Below, piece by piece: positions 50,827 to 60,708 of a DNA stretch of 64,000 nucleotides. Position 1 is the first letter of the stretch. Every line of letters begins with the position of its first letter. The stretch comes from Natrononativus amylolyticus (GTDB taxonomy: Archaea; Halobacteriota; Halobacteria; Halobacteriales; Natrialbaceae), in assembly GCF_024362525.1 (NCBI RefSeq), contig NZ_CP101458.1, positions 1,116,001 through 1,180,000 on the forward strand. Reading direction: 5' to 3'. A program made the position numbers and the translations under genes. Below the pieces are notes generated by a model. The model was not told the origin of the DNA. It saw nothing but the letters and a program-made list of their open reading frames with translations, and searched no databases.

Positions 50827-51297
50827 TCAGTCCGGCAGATACCGCACGCTCAACACGCCGTCGTCGGACCGCCGGACCTCGACGCGGACCGCCTCGAGGC
50901 GGGCCGCCCGTGCGACCGTCTCGGCGTCCTCGAGGACGTCCCGCGCCGCCGCCTCGACCTCGTCTTCGGGCACCCGGAGGACGTGGATCTCGCCGGTGCC
51001 GGCGCGTTCGCTGCGGGTGAGTTCGCCCACGGCGCTCTCTGCGGCGAGTTCCTTCGAGTGTGTCGTCGGCTCGAGGTCGCTGTCGACCAGTTCGATCCGC
51101 CGCCGGGAGTCGACCTCGACGACCTGCCAGGCGACCTCGAGGGGCGGGTCGGGCGCGATGGTGGCCTCGAGGACGTCGTTGACCTCGAGACCGGGGTTCG
51201 AGGAGAGGGTGTGAACCTGGGCGGTGTCGACGTCGCGGACCACCGCGGACTCGGCTTCGGCGTGGGTGACGACGAACGTGCTCGTTGTCTCGCTCAT
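50827..51297 (-). CDS. DUF5812-like protein
   Basis: 156 residues beginning MSETTSTFVVTHAEAESAVV. A small beta-barrel-like N-terminal half (DTAQVHTLSSNPGLEVNDVL) and a helical second half. I recall this pattern from the haloarchaeal DUF5812 family. Soluble. Monocistronic or with the membrane gene at 51365, 67 bases upstream. Confidence 0.65.
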   Translation of the reverse strand: MSETTSTFVVTHAEAESAVVRDVDTAQVHTLSSNPGLEVNDVLEATIAPDPPLEVAWQVVEVDSRRRIELVDSDLEPTTHSKELAAESAVGELTRSERAGTGEIHVLRVPEDEVEAAARDVLEDAETVARAARLEAVRVEVRRSDDGVLSVRYLPD

Positions 51298-51364
51298 ACC
51301 CGGTCGAACGGGCGGAGCGACTTTCGGCGTTTCGACTCGCGGGTTCCGAGCGGCCGCGGTCGGC

Positions 51365-51886
51365 TCACCGCGAGAGTCTGTGGACCTGGTAGATCAACAG
51401 CGCGGCCGCGAGCATGATCCCGACGCCGGCGGCCCACGGCAGCCCGTACAGGAACTCGACGAGCGGGGCCGACGCCCCGTCGACGTCGCTCTGGAACTCC
51501 GGCGGCACCGTCGTGATGAAGCCGACGTACAGCGCGAGGATGAACAGGAAGCCCGCGCCGGCGAGGCGGCGGTCGTAGCGGGCGTCGTCGCCGATCCCCC
51601 GGCGGTGGCGCCTGGCGACGAACAGGATCGGCGCGAGCACCGGCAGGATCACGAGCACGCCCAGCAGGGCGACGAAGCTGCGAGAGAGCGACAGCGTCGC
51701 CGACGTCTCGGCGGTGACGCCGATGATGCGAACGAACGCGAGCGTGAAGAAGATCGCAATGAGCGCCGCGACGAACCCGCCGAGGACGACGTAGGACTTG
51801 AACAGCAGGGAGTCGCTGCGCCGGAACGCGAACGGAAACGCGCCCGGAAGCCCCCGGTAGCCGTCGGCGGTCGACCGCTCGGTCAT
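51365..51886 (-). CDS. four-helix membrane protein of unknown function
   Basis: 173 residues, start MTERSTADGYRGLPGAFPFA. Four hydrophobic helices: SYVVLGGFVAALIAIFFTLA, SFVALLGVLVILPVLAPILF, AGAGFLFILALYVGFITT and AAGVGIMLAAALLIYQV. No family recognised. It is divergent from the glucose-6-phosphate isomerase gene, with 124 bases between. Confidence 0.6.
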   Translation of the reverse strand: MTERSTADGYRGLPGAFPFAFRRSDSLLFKSYVVLGGFVAALIAIFFTLAFVRIIGVTAETSATLSLSRSFVALLGVLVILPVLAPILFVARRHRRGIGDDARYDRRLAGAGFLFILALYVGFITTVPPEFQSDVDGASAPLVEFLYGLPWAAGVGIMLAAALLIYQVHRLSR

Positions 51887-52010
51887 CGGCCGGAGGTTGG
51901 ACCCCGGCGCGAATAAGCGATGCGATACGGCCCCCGATGGGGTGTCGGATCGAGGACGGAGCCGGCGGCGTGACGGAACGCCTTTAGGCCCGGCGGGCGC
52001 GCTCTCGCGC

Positions 52011-53306
52011 ATGGACGTCGACATCGGCAACGCGCTCGCGTCGGTCGCCTCGCCGGGCGTCTCGAGGGAGGCCCTCGAGCGGCTGGACGAGCGGGTCGCG
52101 ACCGCCCACGAGCGGATCGACGCGGGACGCGCGGACGACGAGCACGGCTACGCCGCCCTGAACCTCCCCGAGCGAACCGACCCCGAGGAGATCCGGCGGG
52201 CGACCGAGCCGGTCGCCGACGCCGAGGCGCTGATCACCGTCGGCATCGGCGGCAGCGCGCTGGGCGCGGCGACGATCACGGACGCGCTGGGGAGCGACAC
52301 CGAGACGCTGTACCTCGACAACGTCGACCCCGCCTGGGTGTCCGCCCGACTCGAGTCGCTGTCGCTCGAGGAGGCGGCGATCAACGTCGTCTCCCGTTCG
52401 GGCACCACGGCGGAGACGCTCGCGAACTTCCTCGTGGTCCGGGAGGCCTTCGAGGACCGGGGGGTGGACTGGACGGAACGAACCGTCGTCACGACCGGCG
52501 ATTCCGGGCCGCTGCGGGCGCTCGCGGACCGCCACGATCTTCCCTCCGTTCGGGTTCCCGACGGCGTGCCGGGCCGCTTCTCGGCGCTCTCTGCGGTGGG
52601 ACTGGTCGCCGCGTCCGTCTGCGGCCACGACGTGGAGGCGCTGCTCTCCGGCGCCGCGGCCGAAGCCGACACCCTCGCGGGCTCGCTGTTCGAGTGTCCG
52701 GCCTACGCCTACGGCGCGACCGCCTACGCCCTCTCCGCACGCGGGGCCGACGTCAACGCGATGATGCCCTACGCGGAGTCCCTCGAGACCTACGCCGAGT
52801 GGTTCGCCCAGCTGTGGGCCGAGAGCCTGGGCAAGGACGGCCTCGGCCAGACGCCGGTGCGGGCGCTCGGCGCGACCGACCAGCACTCCCAGCTCCAGCT
52901 CTACCGGGCCGGCCCGCGGAACACGCTCGTCACGTTCGTCACCCCCCGCGAGCGGCCCGACCGCGAGATTCCCGACACCGACGTCGAGGAGCTCGCCTAC
53001 CTCGGCGGCGCGAGCCTCGGGGAACTCCTCGAGGCCGAGTTCGAGGCGACCGAGGCGAGCCTGGCCGCCGCCGGCCGGCCGAACGTCCGGATCGAGCTCG
53101 AAACCGTCGACGAGTACGAACTCGGCGGGCTGCTGTACGGGATGGAGGCCGCCTGCGTCCTCGCGGGCGAGCTGTACGGCGTGAACGCGTTCAACCAGCC
53201 CGCAGTCGAGTGGGCGAAAAAGGCCACGCGCGGGCTGCTCGGCGGCGGCTCGTTCGAGGAGGCCGACGCGGTCGCCGAGAAGACCGCGCTGCGGGTCGAG
53301 CGGTAG
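52011..53306 (+). CDS. pgi: glucose-6-phosphate isomerase
   Basis: 431 residues, the short haloarchaeal PGI. ITVGIGGSALGAATITDAL (phosphate loop), SRSGTTAETLANFLV, ALGATDQHSQLQLYRAG and the C-terminal NAFNQPAVEWAKK with the catalytic Lys. Interconverts glucose 6-phosphate and fructose 6-phosphate, the latter being the substrate of GlmS at 61.7 kb. TATA-like CTTTAG sits about 26 bases before the ATG at 52011, so it is leaderless; longer readings are rejected. Confidence 0.94.
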   Translation: MDVDIGNALASVASPGVSREALERLDERVATAHERIDAGRADDEHGYAALNLPERTDPEEIRRATEPVADAEALITVGIGGSALGAATITDALGSDTETLYLDNVDPAWVSARLESLSLEEAAINVVSRSGTTAETLANFLVVREAFEDRGVDWTERTVVTTGDSGPLRALADRHDLPSVRVPDGVPGRFSALSAVGLVAASVCGHDVEALLSGAAAEADTLAGSLFECPAYAYGATAYALSARGADVNAMMPYAESLETYAEWFAQLWAESLGKDGLGQTPVRALGATDQHSQLQLYRAGPRNTLVTFVTPRERPDREIPDTDVEELAYLGGASLGELLEAEFEATEASLAAAGRPNVRIELETVDEYELGGLLYGMEAACVLAGELYGVNAFNQPAVEWAKKATRGLLGGGSFEEADAVAEKTALRVER

Positions 53307-53354
53307 TCCCGGAGCGGTGTACCTATGAACGCTGACGCGAACGAGTGGGTATAG

Positions 53355-54470
53355 ATGAGCGAGACTGCAGGGGCCGACGAGAGCCCGCTCGCCCTCGAGA
53401 CCGTGCCCGCCCTCGGGACCGTTCTCGCCACCGTGGCGATGGTCGGCGTACTCGTCCCGATTCGGCGGGGCGCCGACGAGCCGGCGGTGTGGGCGGCGGC
53501 CGCGCTCGCGCTGGTCGCCGTCGGCGCGTTCGTCGTCCGGCGCCACGGCGGCCTCGAGCGCCGACGGGGTGCACTGATCGCAGCGGGCGCGAGCATCGGC
53601 GTCGTCGTGCTGTCGGGGTACGCGATCAATCAGGGCGTGTCGGGAACGGTCGCGCTGTCGACGGTGCCGGACGTCTCCCTCGTGTTCCTCGCCTTTCTCG
53701 CCGCGGGGGCGACCGCCAGCGTCGCCGTCGCCGACTACGGCGGCGTCACCGGCCGAGGGCTGCTCGAGCGCGGAAAGCTGACCCTGACGCTGGCGATCCT
53801 CGGCGCGGTGGGGCTGCTCGCGGCACAGATCGCGGCGGTGATGATCCTGGTGCCGGTCCAGCTCGGCGTCGGCGAGCCGAGCCAGTCGCAGCTGATCGTC
53901 GTCATGCAGTTCGGCGTGGTGATCGGGACCGCCGTCGTCGCGATCGGCTACCTCTCGCTGAACGACTACGGCCTCTCGTATCTCGACCTGCGCTGGCCCA
54001 CCGTCTCGGACGCGCTCTGGACCGTCGGCGGGATCGTCGTCCTCTTCGGCGCCCTGATCGGGCTCTCGCTGCTCATGGAGTCGGCCGGCGTCGAGAGCTC
54101 GAGCCACGGCACGACCGAGATCGCCGCGGAGAACCCCGAGATACTGCTGGTGCTCATTCCGGCGTCGATCCTGGTGATCGGCCCGTTCGAGGAGCTGCTG
54201 TACCGCAACATCATCCAGAAGTCGCTCTACCGGCGGTTTTCGCGCTACGGCGCCGTGGTCGTCGGCAGCGTCATCTTCGCGGCCGTCCACCTCCCCGCCT
54301 ACGACACGGGCGGCGGCGGCGAGATCATGGCGAGCCTCGCGATCGTGTTCGGGCTCTCGATCGTGCTCGGAATCATCTACGAGCGAACCGAGAACCTGCT
54401 CGTGCCGTCGGTCGTCCACGGCCTGTTCAACGCGATCCAGTTCGCGTCGCTGTACGTCTATCTCACCTGA
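53355..54470 (+). CDS. CPBP family intramembrane metalloprotease
   Basis: 371 residues with eight or more helices. CPBP motifs: EELLYRNII (EExxxR), FAAVHLPAY (FxxxH) and VVHGLFNAI (HxxxN). A second CPBP gene in the window, not linked to transporters, so probably a housekeeping membrane protease. It starts 48 bases after pgi. Confidence 0.9.
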   Translation: MSETAGADESPLALETVPALGTVLATVAMVGVLVPIRRGADEPAVWAAAALALVAVGAFVVRRHGGLERRRGALIAAGASIGVVVLSGYAINQGVSGTVALSTVPDVSLVFLAFLAAGATASVAVADYGGVTGRGLLERGKLTLTLAILGAVGLLAAQIAAVMILVPVQLGVGEPSQSQLIVVMQFGVVIGTAVVAIGYLSLNDYGLSYLDLRWPTVSDALWTVGGIVVLFGALIGLSLLMESAGVESSSHGTTEIAAENPEILLVLIPASILVIGPFEELLYRNIIQKSLYRRFSRYGAVVVGSVIFAAVHLPAYDTGGGGEIMASLAIVFGLSIVLGIIYERTENLLVPSVVHGLFNAIQFASLYVYLT

Positions 54471-54498
54471 GTCGGAACTGACTGCCGTCCGTCGACCG

Positions 54499-54957
54499 TC
54501 AGGACGGGTTCTTCCGCGTCATCCCGGAGCCACAGATCGGACAGCGTTCTTTCTCGTCGTCGAACTCCCGGCCACAGCCCTGACACTGGAAGATCCACTC
54601 GCGCTGTTCGTCGATCCCCTCGCGGGCGATCGCCTCGACGTCGACCTGGAGGCGCTCGGCGACGTTCTGCATCGCGTAGTCGTCGGTGACGAGGGTGGCG
54701 TCGAGTTCGAACGCCGCCGCGACGAGGCGAACGTCGGTGTCCGAAAGCACCTCGAGGTCGCCGGACTCTCTCGCCGCGCGGCGGACCTTCTCGGTCGTGT
54801 CGCCGTTGGGGATGTGAACGTGCATCCCCGAGCCCTCCATCGCGTCGTAGCGGTAGGCGCTCTCGTCGACGAGCTCCTCGCGGACGAGCGGGATCGTCGC
54901 CGTCTGTTCGGTCGTGTGAAAGTCGTGAATAAAAGCGGACGAATCGAGAACGTACAT
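54499..54957 (-). CDS. nob1: rRNA maturation endonuclease Nob1
   Basis: 152 residues: a PIN domain (MYVLDSSAFIHDF, LSDTDVRLVAAAFELDATLV, TDDYAMQN) with the acidic metal residues, followed by a zinc ribbon CQGCGREF-x-CPICGSG. Cleaves the 3' end of 16S rRNA. The PRC-barrel gene lies four bases upstream on the same strand, forming a two-gene unit. Confidence 0.93.
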   Translation of the reverse strand: MYVLDSSAFIHDFHTTEQTATIPLVREELVDESAYRYDAMEGSGMHVHIPNGDTTEKVRRAARESGDLEVLSDTDVRLVAAAFELDATLVTDDYAMQNVAERLQVDVEAIAREGIDEQREWIFQCQGCGREFDDEKERCPICGSGMTRKNPS

Positions 54958-54961
54958 ACCG

Positions 54962-55207
54962 TTAGCGTTCGACGACGATGTAGTCTTTCACCGCCAGCAC
55001 GCGGCTGACGGGAACGAGGACGCGGTTTTCTTCGTCGGTCGGGAAGTCGAGCGAGCGCGAGGAGGCCTCCTCGTTCGGTTCGACGACGAGGTCGTGAATC
55101 TTGCCCGACTTGATGTCCATCGTGATGTTGTAGAGCATTCCCAGCTCCACACCGTCGGCACCCATGACGGATTTCCCCGAGAGGTTTTCAGCGAGTATAT
55201 CGCTCAT
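54962..55207 (-). CDS. PRC-barrel domain protein
   Basis: 81 residues, start MSDILAENLSGKSVMGADG. PRC-barrel pattern: LGMLYNITMDIKSGKIHDLVV and VLVPVSRVLAVKDYIVVE. PRC-barrel proteins bind RNA or regulate RNA metabolism and division in archaea; paired here with Nob1, a ribosome maturation role is plausible. The start at 55207 (second Met) is used. Confidence 0.88.
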   Translation of the reverse strand: MSDILAENLSGKSVMGADGVELGMLYNITMDIKSGKIHDLVVEPNEEASSRSLDFPTDEENRVLVPVSRVLAVKDYIVVER

Positions 55208-55363
55208 ACCCCCCTGTACTGACTTAATCAACGTGAACTTTTCCCCGTGGCTCCGACGGTGACGGCGAGTCGTCCCGTCGGCGTCTCGAGGCGGACGTCG
55301 TGACGATGGGTTTAACTACCGCGCACCGGACCGTTCAGGTACAACCTTCTCGGGTGGTTCACC

Positions 55364-57169
55364 ATGTCGGACACGGATACGAACACGCGCGACAATACAT
55401 CCCTCAGAACGCCGATCGTCGCCGTCCTCGGGCACGTCGACCACGGCAAGACCAGTCTCCTCGATAAGATCCGCGGCTCGGCGGTGATCGAGGGCGAAGC
55501 AGGCGCCATCACCCAGCACATCGGCGCCACCGCCGTCCCGCTGGACGTCGTCTCGAGCATCGCCGGCGAGCTCGTCAATCCGGACGACTTCGACCTGCCC
55601 GGCCTGCTGTTCATCGACACCCCCGGCCACCACTCCTTCACCACGCTGCGCTCACGGGGCGGGGCGCTCGCGGACATCGCGATCCTCGTCGTCGACGTCA
55701 ACGACGGCTTCCAGCCCCAGACCTTAGAGGCGCTGGACATCCTCAAGCGTTCCCAGACGCCGTTCATCGTCGCCGCGAACAAGATCGACACCGTCCCCGG
55801 CTGGAACCCGACCGAGGACGCCCCCATCACCGCGACCTACGAGTCCCAGTCCGACCGCGTCACCTCCCGACTCGACGAGAGCCTCTACCAGATCATCGGC
55901 AACCTGAGCGACCAGGACTTTTCGGCGGACCTCTACTGGCGCGTCCAGAACTTCCAGCGCAACGTCGGGGTCGTCCCCGTAAGCGCGATGACTGGCGAAG
56001 GCGTCCCCGATCTACTCGCGGTGATGATGGGGCTCTCCCAGCGCTACATGAAAGAGGAGATGGAGATCGACGTCTCCGGCCCCGGCGTCGGCACCGTCCT
56101 CGAGGTCAAAGACGAGAAGGGGTTCGGGACGACCATCGATACGGTGCTCTACGACGGCACCGTCCGGACCGACGACACCATCGTCGTCGGCGCGAAGAAC
56201 GACCCGATCGTCACCGACGTCCGGGCGCTGCTCCAGCCCCGGCCGCTCGCCGAGATCAGGACCGAGAGCCGCTTCGAGAAGGTAGAGGAGGTCTCGGCGG
56301 CGACCGGGATCAAGATCGCCGCCCCCGACTTAGAGGACGCGATGGCCGGCGCCCCCGTCCGCGTCGTCCGCGACCGCCCCCTCGAGGAGGTCGTCGACGA
56401 GGTCGAGTCCGAACTCGCCGACATCGCCGTCGACACCGCCGAAGAGGGGGTCGTCGTCAAAGCCGACACCCTGGGCAGCCTCGAGGCGATGGCCGACGCC
56501 CTGGGCGAGGCCGAGGTACCGATCGTCCGCGCGGAGGTCGGCGACATCGCCCCGCGGGACGTCTCGGTGGCGTCGACCGCCGACGACCCCAAAGAGCGGG
56601 CGATCCTCGGGTTCAACGTCGACGTGCTCGCCGACGCCGAACAGCGCGCGGAGATCGACGAGGTGAAGCTGTACACCGACGACGTCATCTACCAGCTGAT
56701 CGAGGAGTACGAGGAACACGTCGAGGAACTCGAGCGCGCCCAGCAGGACACGATCCTCGAGAACATCACTCGCCCCGCGCGGTTTCGCATCCTGCCGGAT
56801 CACACCTTCCGCCAGAACGACCCCGCGGTCGTCGGCGTCGAGGTCAACTCCGGCACCGTCCAGAACAACGCGTTCGTCGCCACGTTCGACGGCAACGAAC
56901 CCGAGCGAGTCGGCCAGATCAAGGGCATCCAGGAGCAGGGCGAAGACGTGGACGAGGCGAGGGCGGGCAACCGGGTCTCCGTCGCCATCGACGGCCCCAC
57001 CGTGGGCCGTCAGATCGAGGAGGACGACGAGCTCTGGATCGAGATCCCCGAGAAGCACGCGAAGATCCTCGAGCAAGAGCTGTCGGAAGAGATTCCCGTC
57101 GACGAGCGCGAGGCGCTGAACATGTACGTCGAGAAGCTGCGGAAACGCGATCCGTTCTGGGGCAAGTAG
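55364..57169 (+). CDS. infB: translation initiation factor IF-2 (aIF5B)
   Basis: 601 residues. GTPase domain: GHVDHGKT (23-30), [12 protein letters not shown] and a later SAM motif; then domains II, III and the C-terminal domain IV beta-barrel. It promotes subunit joining in initiation. The N-terminal extension of bacterial IF-2 is absent, as in archaea. The frame is intact. Confidence 0.95.
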   Translation: MSDTDTNTRDNTSLRTPIVAVLGHVDHGKTSLLDKIRGSAVIEGEAGAITQHIGATAVPLDVVSSIAGELVNPDDFDLPGLLFIDTPGHHSFTTLRSRGGALADIAILVVDVNDGFQPQTLEALDILKRSQTPFIVAANKIDTVPGWNPTEDAPITATYESQSDRVTSRLDESLYQIIGNLSDQDFSADLYWRVQNFQRNVGVVPVSAMTGEGVPDLLAVMMGLSQRYMKEEMEIDVSGPGVGTVLEVKDEKGFGTTIDTVLYDGTVRTDDTIVVGAKNDPIVTDVRALLQPRPLAEIRTESRFEKVEEVSAATGIKIAAPDLEDAMAGAPVRVVRDRPLEEVVDEVESELADIAVDTAEEGVVVKADTLGSLEAMADALGEAEVPIVRAEVGDIAPRDVSVASTADDPKERAILGFNVDVLADAEQRAEIDEVKLYTDDVIYQLIEEYEEHVEELERAQQDTILENITRPARFRILPDHTFRQNDPAVVGVEVNSGTVQNNAFVATFDGNEPERVGQIKGIQEQGEDVDEARAGNRVSVAIDGPTVGRQIEEDDELWIEIPEKHAKILEQELSEEIPVDEREALNMYVEKLRKRDPFWGK

Positions 57170-57426
57170 TAGTTCACCCCCTTCTCGAGGCAGTAGTTAT
57201 CGAAGCTCCGTCGAAACCCCCGCTCTCAGACAGTCTACTCTGTGAACACTGGCCACGAATCGATCGAGGTTTTCGCGCGACATCGGCGATCGTCCCGCCC
57301 GATACTCTTCATTGCACAACGTTCAGCCTGCCAAACTGCTTAGCGGGAAACTAATCGGTTTCGTTTCGGATCCGCCCTCTTAACAAGACCATATTGATGG
57401 GAGTCACCAGAGTGGACTCTGAGACA

Positions 57427-59790
57427 ATGAACGATTCTGACGACGGGGCCGAACGGTGGGAACGACGTCGCCGATCCCGACGACTGTTCATGCAGTCGGC
57501 CGGCGTAGTGGGGTTCGGCCTGGCTGCCGGACCGTCGATCGCCGCTCCCCGAGGGGACGACGAACACGAAGACGACGACACGGACGCGACTGAGGAGTCG
57601 AACGGCTGTCCGTCGACCGAGATCGAACCCGGTCTGCACGAGTTCGTGGCGGACGACGGCGAGGCGGGCGACGATTTCGGCGATTCCGTCGCCGTCGACG
57701 GCGACACCGCGATCGTCGCGCCGGGCAACCTCCTCGACCTCGAGCAGGCCGAGTTCCACAACTTCACAGCCGATCCCGCGACGGCGTACGTGTTCACCCG
57801 TGACGGCGACGGGTGGTGCCAGCAGGCGACACTCGTCGCAGACGAGGGGGGGTCGGACGGGGACGACGAGCACCACCTCGGAGGGTCCGCGGTCAGCCTC
57901 GACGGCGACACGGCGATCGTCGGTGACGTCAACCACGACGGGACCGACGTGGATACCGGCGCGGCGTTCGTGTTCACACGCAACGGGGAGACGTGGTCCC
58001 AGGAGGCGATGCTTACGGCCGAGGACGGCCAGCGCGTCGACCGCTTCGGAGGGGCGGTCAGCCTCGACGGCGACACCGCGATCGTGGGGGCGCACCTCGA
58101 GGACGAACGCGGCTTCCAGGCTGGAGCGGCGTACGTGTTCACCCGCGACGGGGAGACGTGGTCCCAGGAGGCGAAACTCACGGCCGAAGACGGCGAGAAC
58201 CTCGATCATTTCGGGGTGTCGGTCGCCCTCGACGGCAACAGGGCGCTCGTCAGCGCGCCGTACAGAGCCGAAAACGGAAACTGGACCGGCGCCGCGTACG
58301 TATTCGCACGCGACGGGGAGACGTGGTCTCAGGAGGCGAAGCTCACGGCCGAGGACGGCGCGGAGCGCGACCGCTTCGGCCTGGCGGTCGCCCTCGACGG
58401 CGACACGGCACTCGTGAGCGCACCCTACCACGACGAGAACGGCGAGGACGCGGGTGCGACGTACGTGTTCGTACGTGACGGCGAGTCGTGGTCCCAGGAG
58501 GCGAAGCTCGTGGCTGAAGACGGCGCGGCGCGCGAACAGTTCGGCTGGTCGCTCGGCCTCGACGGGGACCGTGCGGTCGTCGGGATGTGGCACGTGATCC
58601 GGGGCGGTGCCCCCGCGACGGGTGCGGCCTACCTGTTCGCGCGAGACGAGGGGGCCTGGAGCCAGGAGGCGACGCTGCTCGCCCCCGACGGCGAGGACGG
58701 CGACGATTTCGGCCGGGCCGTCGATCTCGACGACGAGACGATCCTCGCCGGCGCGCCGGGCCGCGACGAGGGGGCGGGGTCGACGTACGCGTTCGACCGC
58801 TCGACGTGGGAGCCGACCGACCCCGACGAGGAGGAGACGGACGAGGAGCCGACGGCGATCGACTCCTGTACGGTGATCACCGAGCCCGGCGAGTACGAAC
58901 TCGTCGCCGACCTCGCACCCCGGGAGCTCGAGCAGCCCGCCTGCATCGTCATCGACAGCGACGACGTCACGCTCCGCGGGAACGGGCACACGATCGACGC
59001 CAGCGACGCGACCCACGCGGAGAGTGATTACTCCGAGGGGTACGAGCGGCCGCCCTGCATCGCCGTCCACCCGTACACGAACGGACTGGGCGAGGACAAC
59101 TGGAACACCCACGTGGCGGACGTCGTCGTGACCGGCGGGTACGCCGGCGTAGCCGCCCGGCTCTCGAGCGGCGGCCACTACGAGGACGTCAGGGCCGCGG
59201 ACAACGACCACGGCTTCCTGTTCGAGACCGACGGCGGGCTCGTCCGGAACTGCGTCGCCGAGGACAACGAACGGGGCGTGACCGTGACGACGTGGGGCTT
59301 CGGGGGCCGGCTCCGGGCGGACCTCGAGGACTGCACCGTCCGGAACAACGGGACGGGGCTGTGGGTCGACCAGGAGATGGACGCCACGGCCGCCCGGTGT
59401 CGCATCGTCGAGAACGGCACCGGCGTCCTGGCCGTGCCGTTCGCCCTCGAGACCGACTGGCAGCCGCCGACGGTGGCCCTCGAGGAGTGTCACGTCTGCC
59501 GGAACGAGAACTACGGCGTCCACGCCCGCACCGACCCGTTGGCCGAGGACGCCGACGACCACGAACAGGAGCGAGAGGGCGTCGTCCTGGCGGTCGACAA
59601 CTACTGGGGCGCCGCGAACGGTCCTTCGAGCTTCGGCGATCCGCCGGAGCCGTACGCGGACCCGGAGACGGGTCGTCCCGCCGACGGCGACGGCGACGCC
59701 GTCTCGCAATCACTGGAACCCGGCGTCTCGAACGTCCGATTCGACCCCTTCCTCGAAGTACCGTTCGACGACGTCGGCGCCCGTCGCTGA
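57427..59790 (+). CDS. Tat-exported FG-GAP beta-propeller plus beta-helix protein
   Basis: 787 residues. Signal RRSRRLFMQSAGVVGFGLAA (about 18-37). Seven FG-GAP-like repeats (about 55-460), each with a DGDTAIVGA-type strand and a YVFTRDGETWSQEAKLTAED-type strand. A Glu/Thr linker (about 460-480) leads to a right-handed beta-helix (about 485-735) with HTIDASDATHAESD and repeated GVxxRxxxG patterns as in NosD. It ends near DNYWGAANGPSSFG. The family role is not known; it is probably extracellular, bound to polysaccharide or surface. Start 57427 rather than 57394. Confidence 0.85.
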   Translation: MNDSDDGAERWERRRRSRRLFMQSAGVVGFGLAAGPSIAAPRGDDEHEDDDTDATEESNGCPSTEIEPGLHEFVADDGEAGDDFGDSVAVDGDTAIVAPGNLLDLEQAEFHNFTADPATAYVFTRDGDGWCQQATLVADEGGSDGDDEHHLGGSAVSLDGDTAIVGDVNHDGTDVDTGAAFVFTRNGETWSQEAMLTAEDGQRVDRFGGAVSLDGDTAIVGAHLEDERGFQAGAAYVFTRDGETWSQEAKLTAEDGENLDHFGVSVALDGNRALVSAPYRAENGNWTGAAYVFARDGETWSQEAKLTAEDGAERDRFGLAVALDGDTALVSAPYHDENGEDAGATYVFVRDGESWSQEAKLVAEDGAAREQFGWSLGLDGDRAVVGMWHVIRGGAPATGAAYLFARDEGAWSQEATLLAPDGEDGDDFGRAVDLDDETILAGAPGRDEGAGSTYAFDRSTWEPTDPDEEETDEEPTAIDSCTVITEPGEYELVADLAPRELEQPACIVIDSDDVTLRGNGHTIDASDATHAESDYSEGYERPPCIAVHPYTNGLGEDNWNTHVADVVVTGGYAGVAARLSSGGHYEDVRAADNDHGFLFETDGGLVRNCVAEDNERGVTVTTWGFGGRLRADLEDCTVRNNGTGLWVDQEMDATAARCRIVENGTGVLAVPFALETDWQPPTVALEECHVCRNENYGVHARTDPLAEDADDHEQEREGVVLAVDNYWGAANGPSSFGDPPEPYADPETGRPADGDGDAVSQSLEPGVSNVRFDPFLEVPFDDVGARR

Positions 59791-59837
59791 ATCACCGGAT
59801 TCAGTACGAGGCACCCCCACTACGCGTCACTGAGAGC

Positions 59838-59874
59838 GATAGCAGGCACTGAACGTCAGTGCACGCCGGTCACG
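59838..59874 (+). repeat. intergenic palindromic repeat, copy A
   Basis: GATAG then GCACTGA-ACG-TCAGTGC (59846-59862), a perfect 7-base inverted repeat with a 3-base loop, then ACGCCGGTCACG. It lies between the FG-GAP gene and the DUF5811-like gene. Confidence 0.6.
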
Positions 59875-60028
59875 ACCGTCGACGGCCAGCCTCGTCGCGG
59901 AAACCGAGGCGGCCGCTCGGCGGTGGCCGGGTGGACACCGTTTCAACGACTACTACAGTGCGTAGTTGGATCCGAGAAAGCGGCTGCGACGTGAACGCGA
60001 AAGCGCGACTCGAGACCGGTCAGTCCGT

Positions 60029-60421
60029 CTACCGCGCCGTTGGTGTCACGCCGTCGCCGACCGCCTGCTTGACCTGCAATGCGGCGCTCGCGGCCAGCCC
60101 GCGGGCGACCTCGGCGCGCTCGTCGGCGCCGATGTACTCCTCGGTCGTCTCGTCGATCTCGGGCGAGAAGCCGGCGCTCACCGGGTGACCGATCGGCGGC
60201 TGGACCGCGACGGTCACCTGCGGGCCGGCGACGCCGCTCGAGACCTCGGCGTCGACGATGTACTCGTCGGGCAGGTACTCGCGGGTCCGGGCGGCGATCC
60301 GCGACACGTCGCGGTGAAGCGTTCGTTTCTGCTCCCCCGAGAGCGCAGGAACGTCCGCCGTCGCTCGCTGACCGGCCTGCGTCACTCCGGGCAACCCCCC
60401 GTACGGCGTGTTTCCGTTCAT
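60029..60421 (-). CDS. DUF5811-like protein
   Basis: 130 residues, starting MNGNTPYGGLPGVTQAGQRA, a conserved haloarchaeal start I recall from DUF5811. Then SGEQKRTLHRDVSRIAARTR and a YLPDEYIVDAEVS core. Soluble. A TTTTTA box about 30 bases upstream fits. The repeat copies A, B and C lie on both sides. Function unknown. Confidence 0.7.
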   Translation of the reverse strand: MNGNTPYGGLPGVTQAGQRATADVPALSGEQKRTLHRDVSRIAARTREYLPDEYIVDAEVSSGVAGPQVTVAVQPPIGHPVSAGFSPEIDETTEEYIGADERAEVARGLAASAALQVKQAVGDGVTPTAR

Positions 60422-60482
60422 AAAAGGTCGTGTCCGTTCCATCGGCGCCTCGCGTAAAAAGCGTTCGCTTTCCTGCGGATGT

Positions 60483-60520
60483 GATAGTAGCCACTGAACG
60501 TCAGTACACACCTGCTCGCG
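60483..60520 (+). repeat. intergenic palindromic repeat, copy B
   Basis: GATAGTAGCCACTGAACGTC and following AGTACACACCTGCTCGCG; it shares GATAG, ACTGAACGTCAGT and the GTCGCG-like end with copy A. Same orientation. Confidence 0.55.
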
Positions 60521-60600
60521 CAGGCTCGCCCGAAGCCGTCCGCACCGCGTCGGTTTCGGGCGTCGCGTGCGAGCAGTGTGTAATCCGTTTCAGTTGTTAC

Positions 60601-60640
60601 GATAGGGTCGTCGTTGACAGTCAGTGCACTCCCGGTCGCG
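60601..60640 (+). repeat. intergenic palindromic repeat, copy C
   Basis: GATAGGGTCGTCGTTGACAG then TCAGTGCACTCCCGGTCGCG. The left arm has drifted (TTGACAG), while TCAGTGCAC and CCGGTCGCG match copy A. Confidence 0.5.
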
Positions 60641-60708
60641 AATTTTCGGCCAGCGGGCACGCGCTGACCGCTCCCGTACGACCGGTGAGACTCGTTTCAC
60701 CGACGACT

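Noticed and set aside
53345-54481. Arg/Pro-rich frame parallel to the second CPBP gene
   Set aside because: Off-frame shadow of a gene with clear protease motifs.
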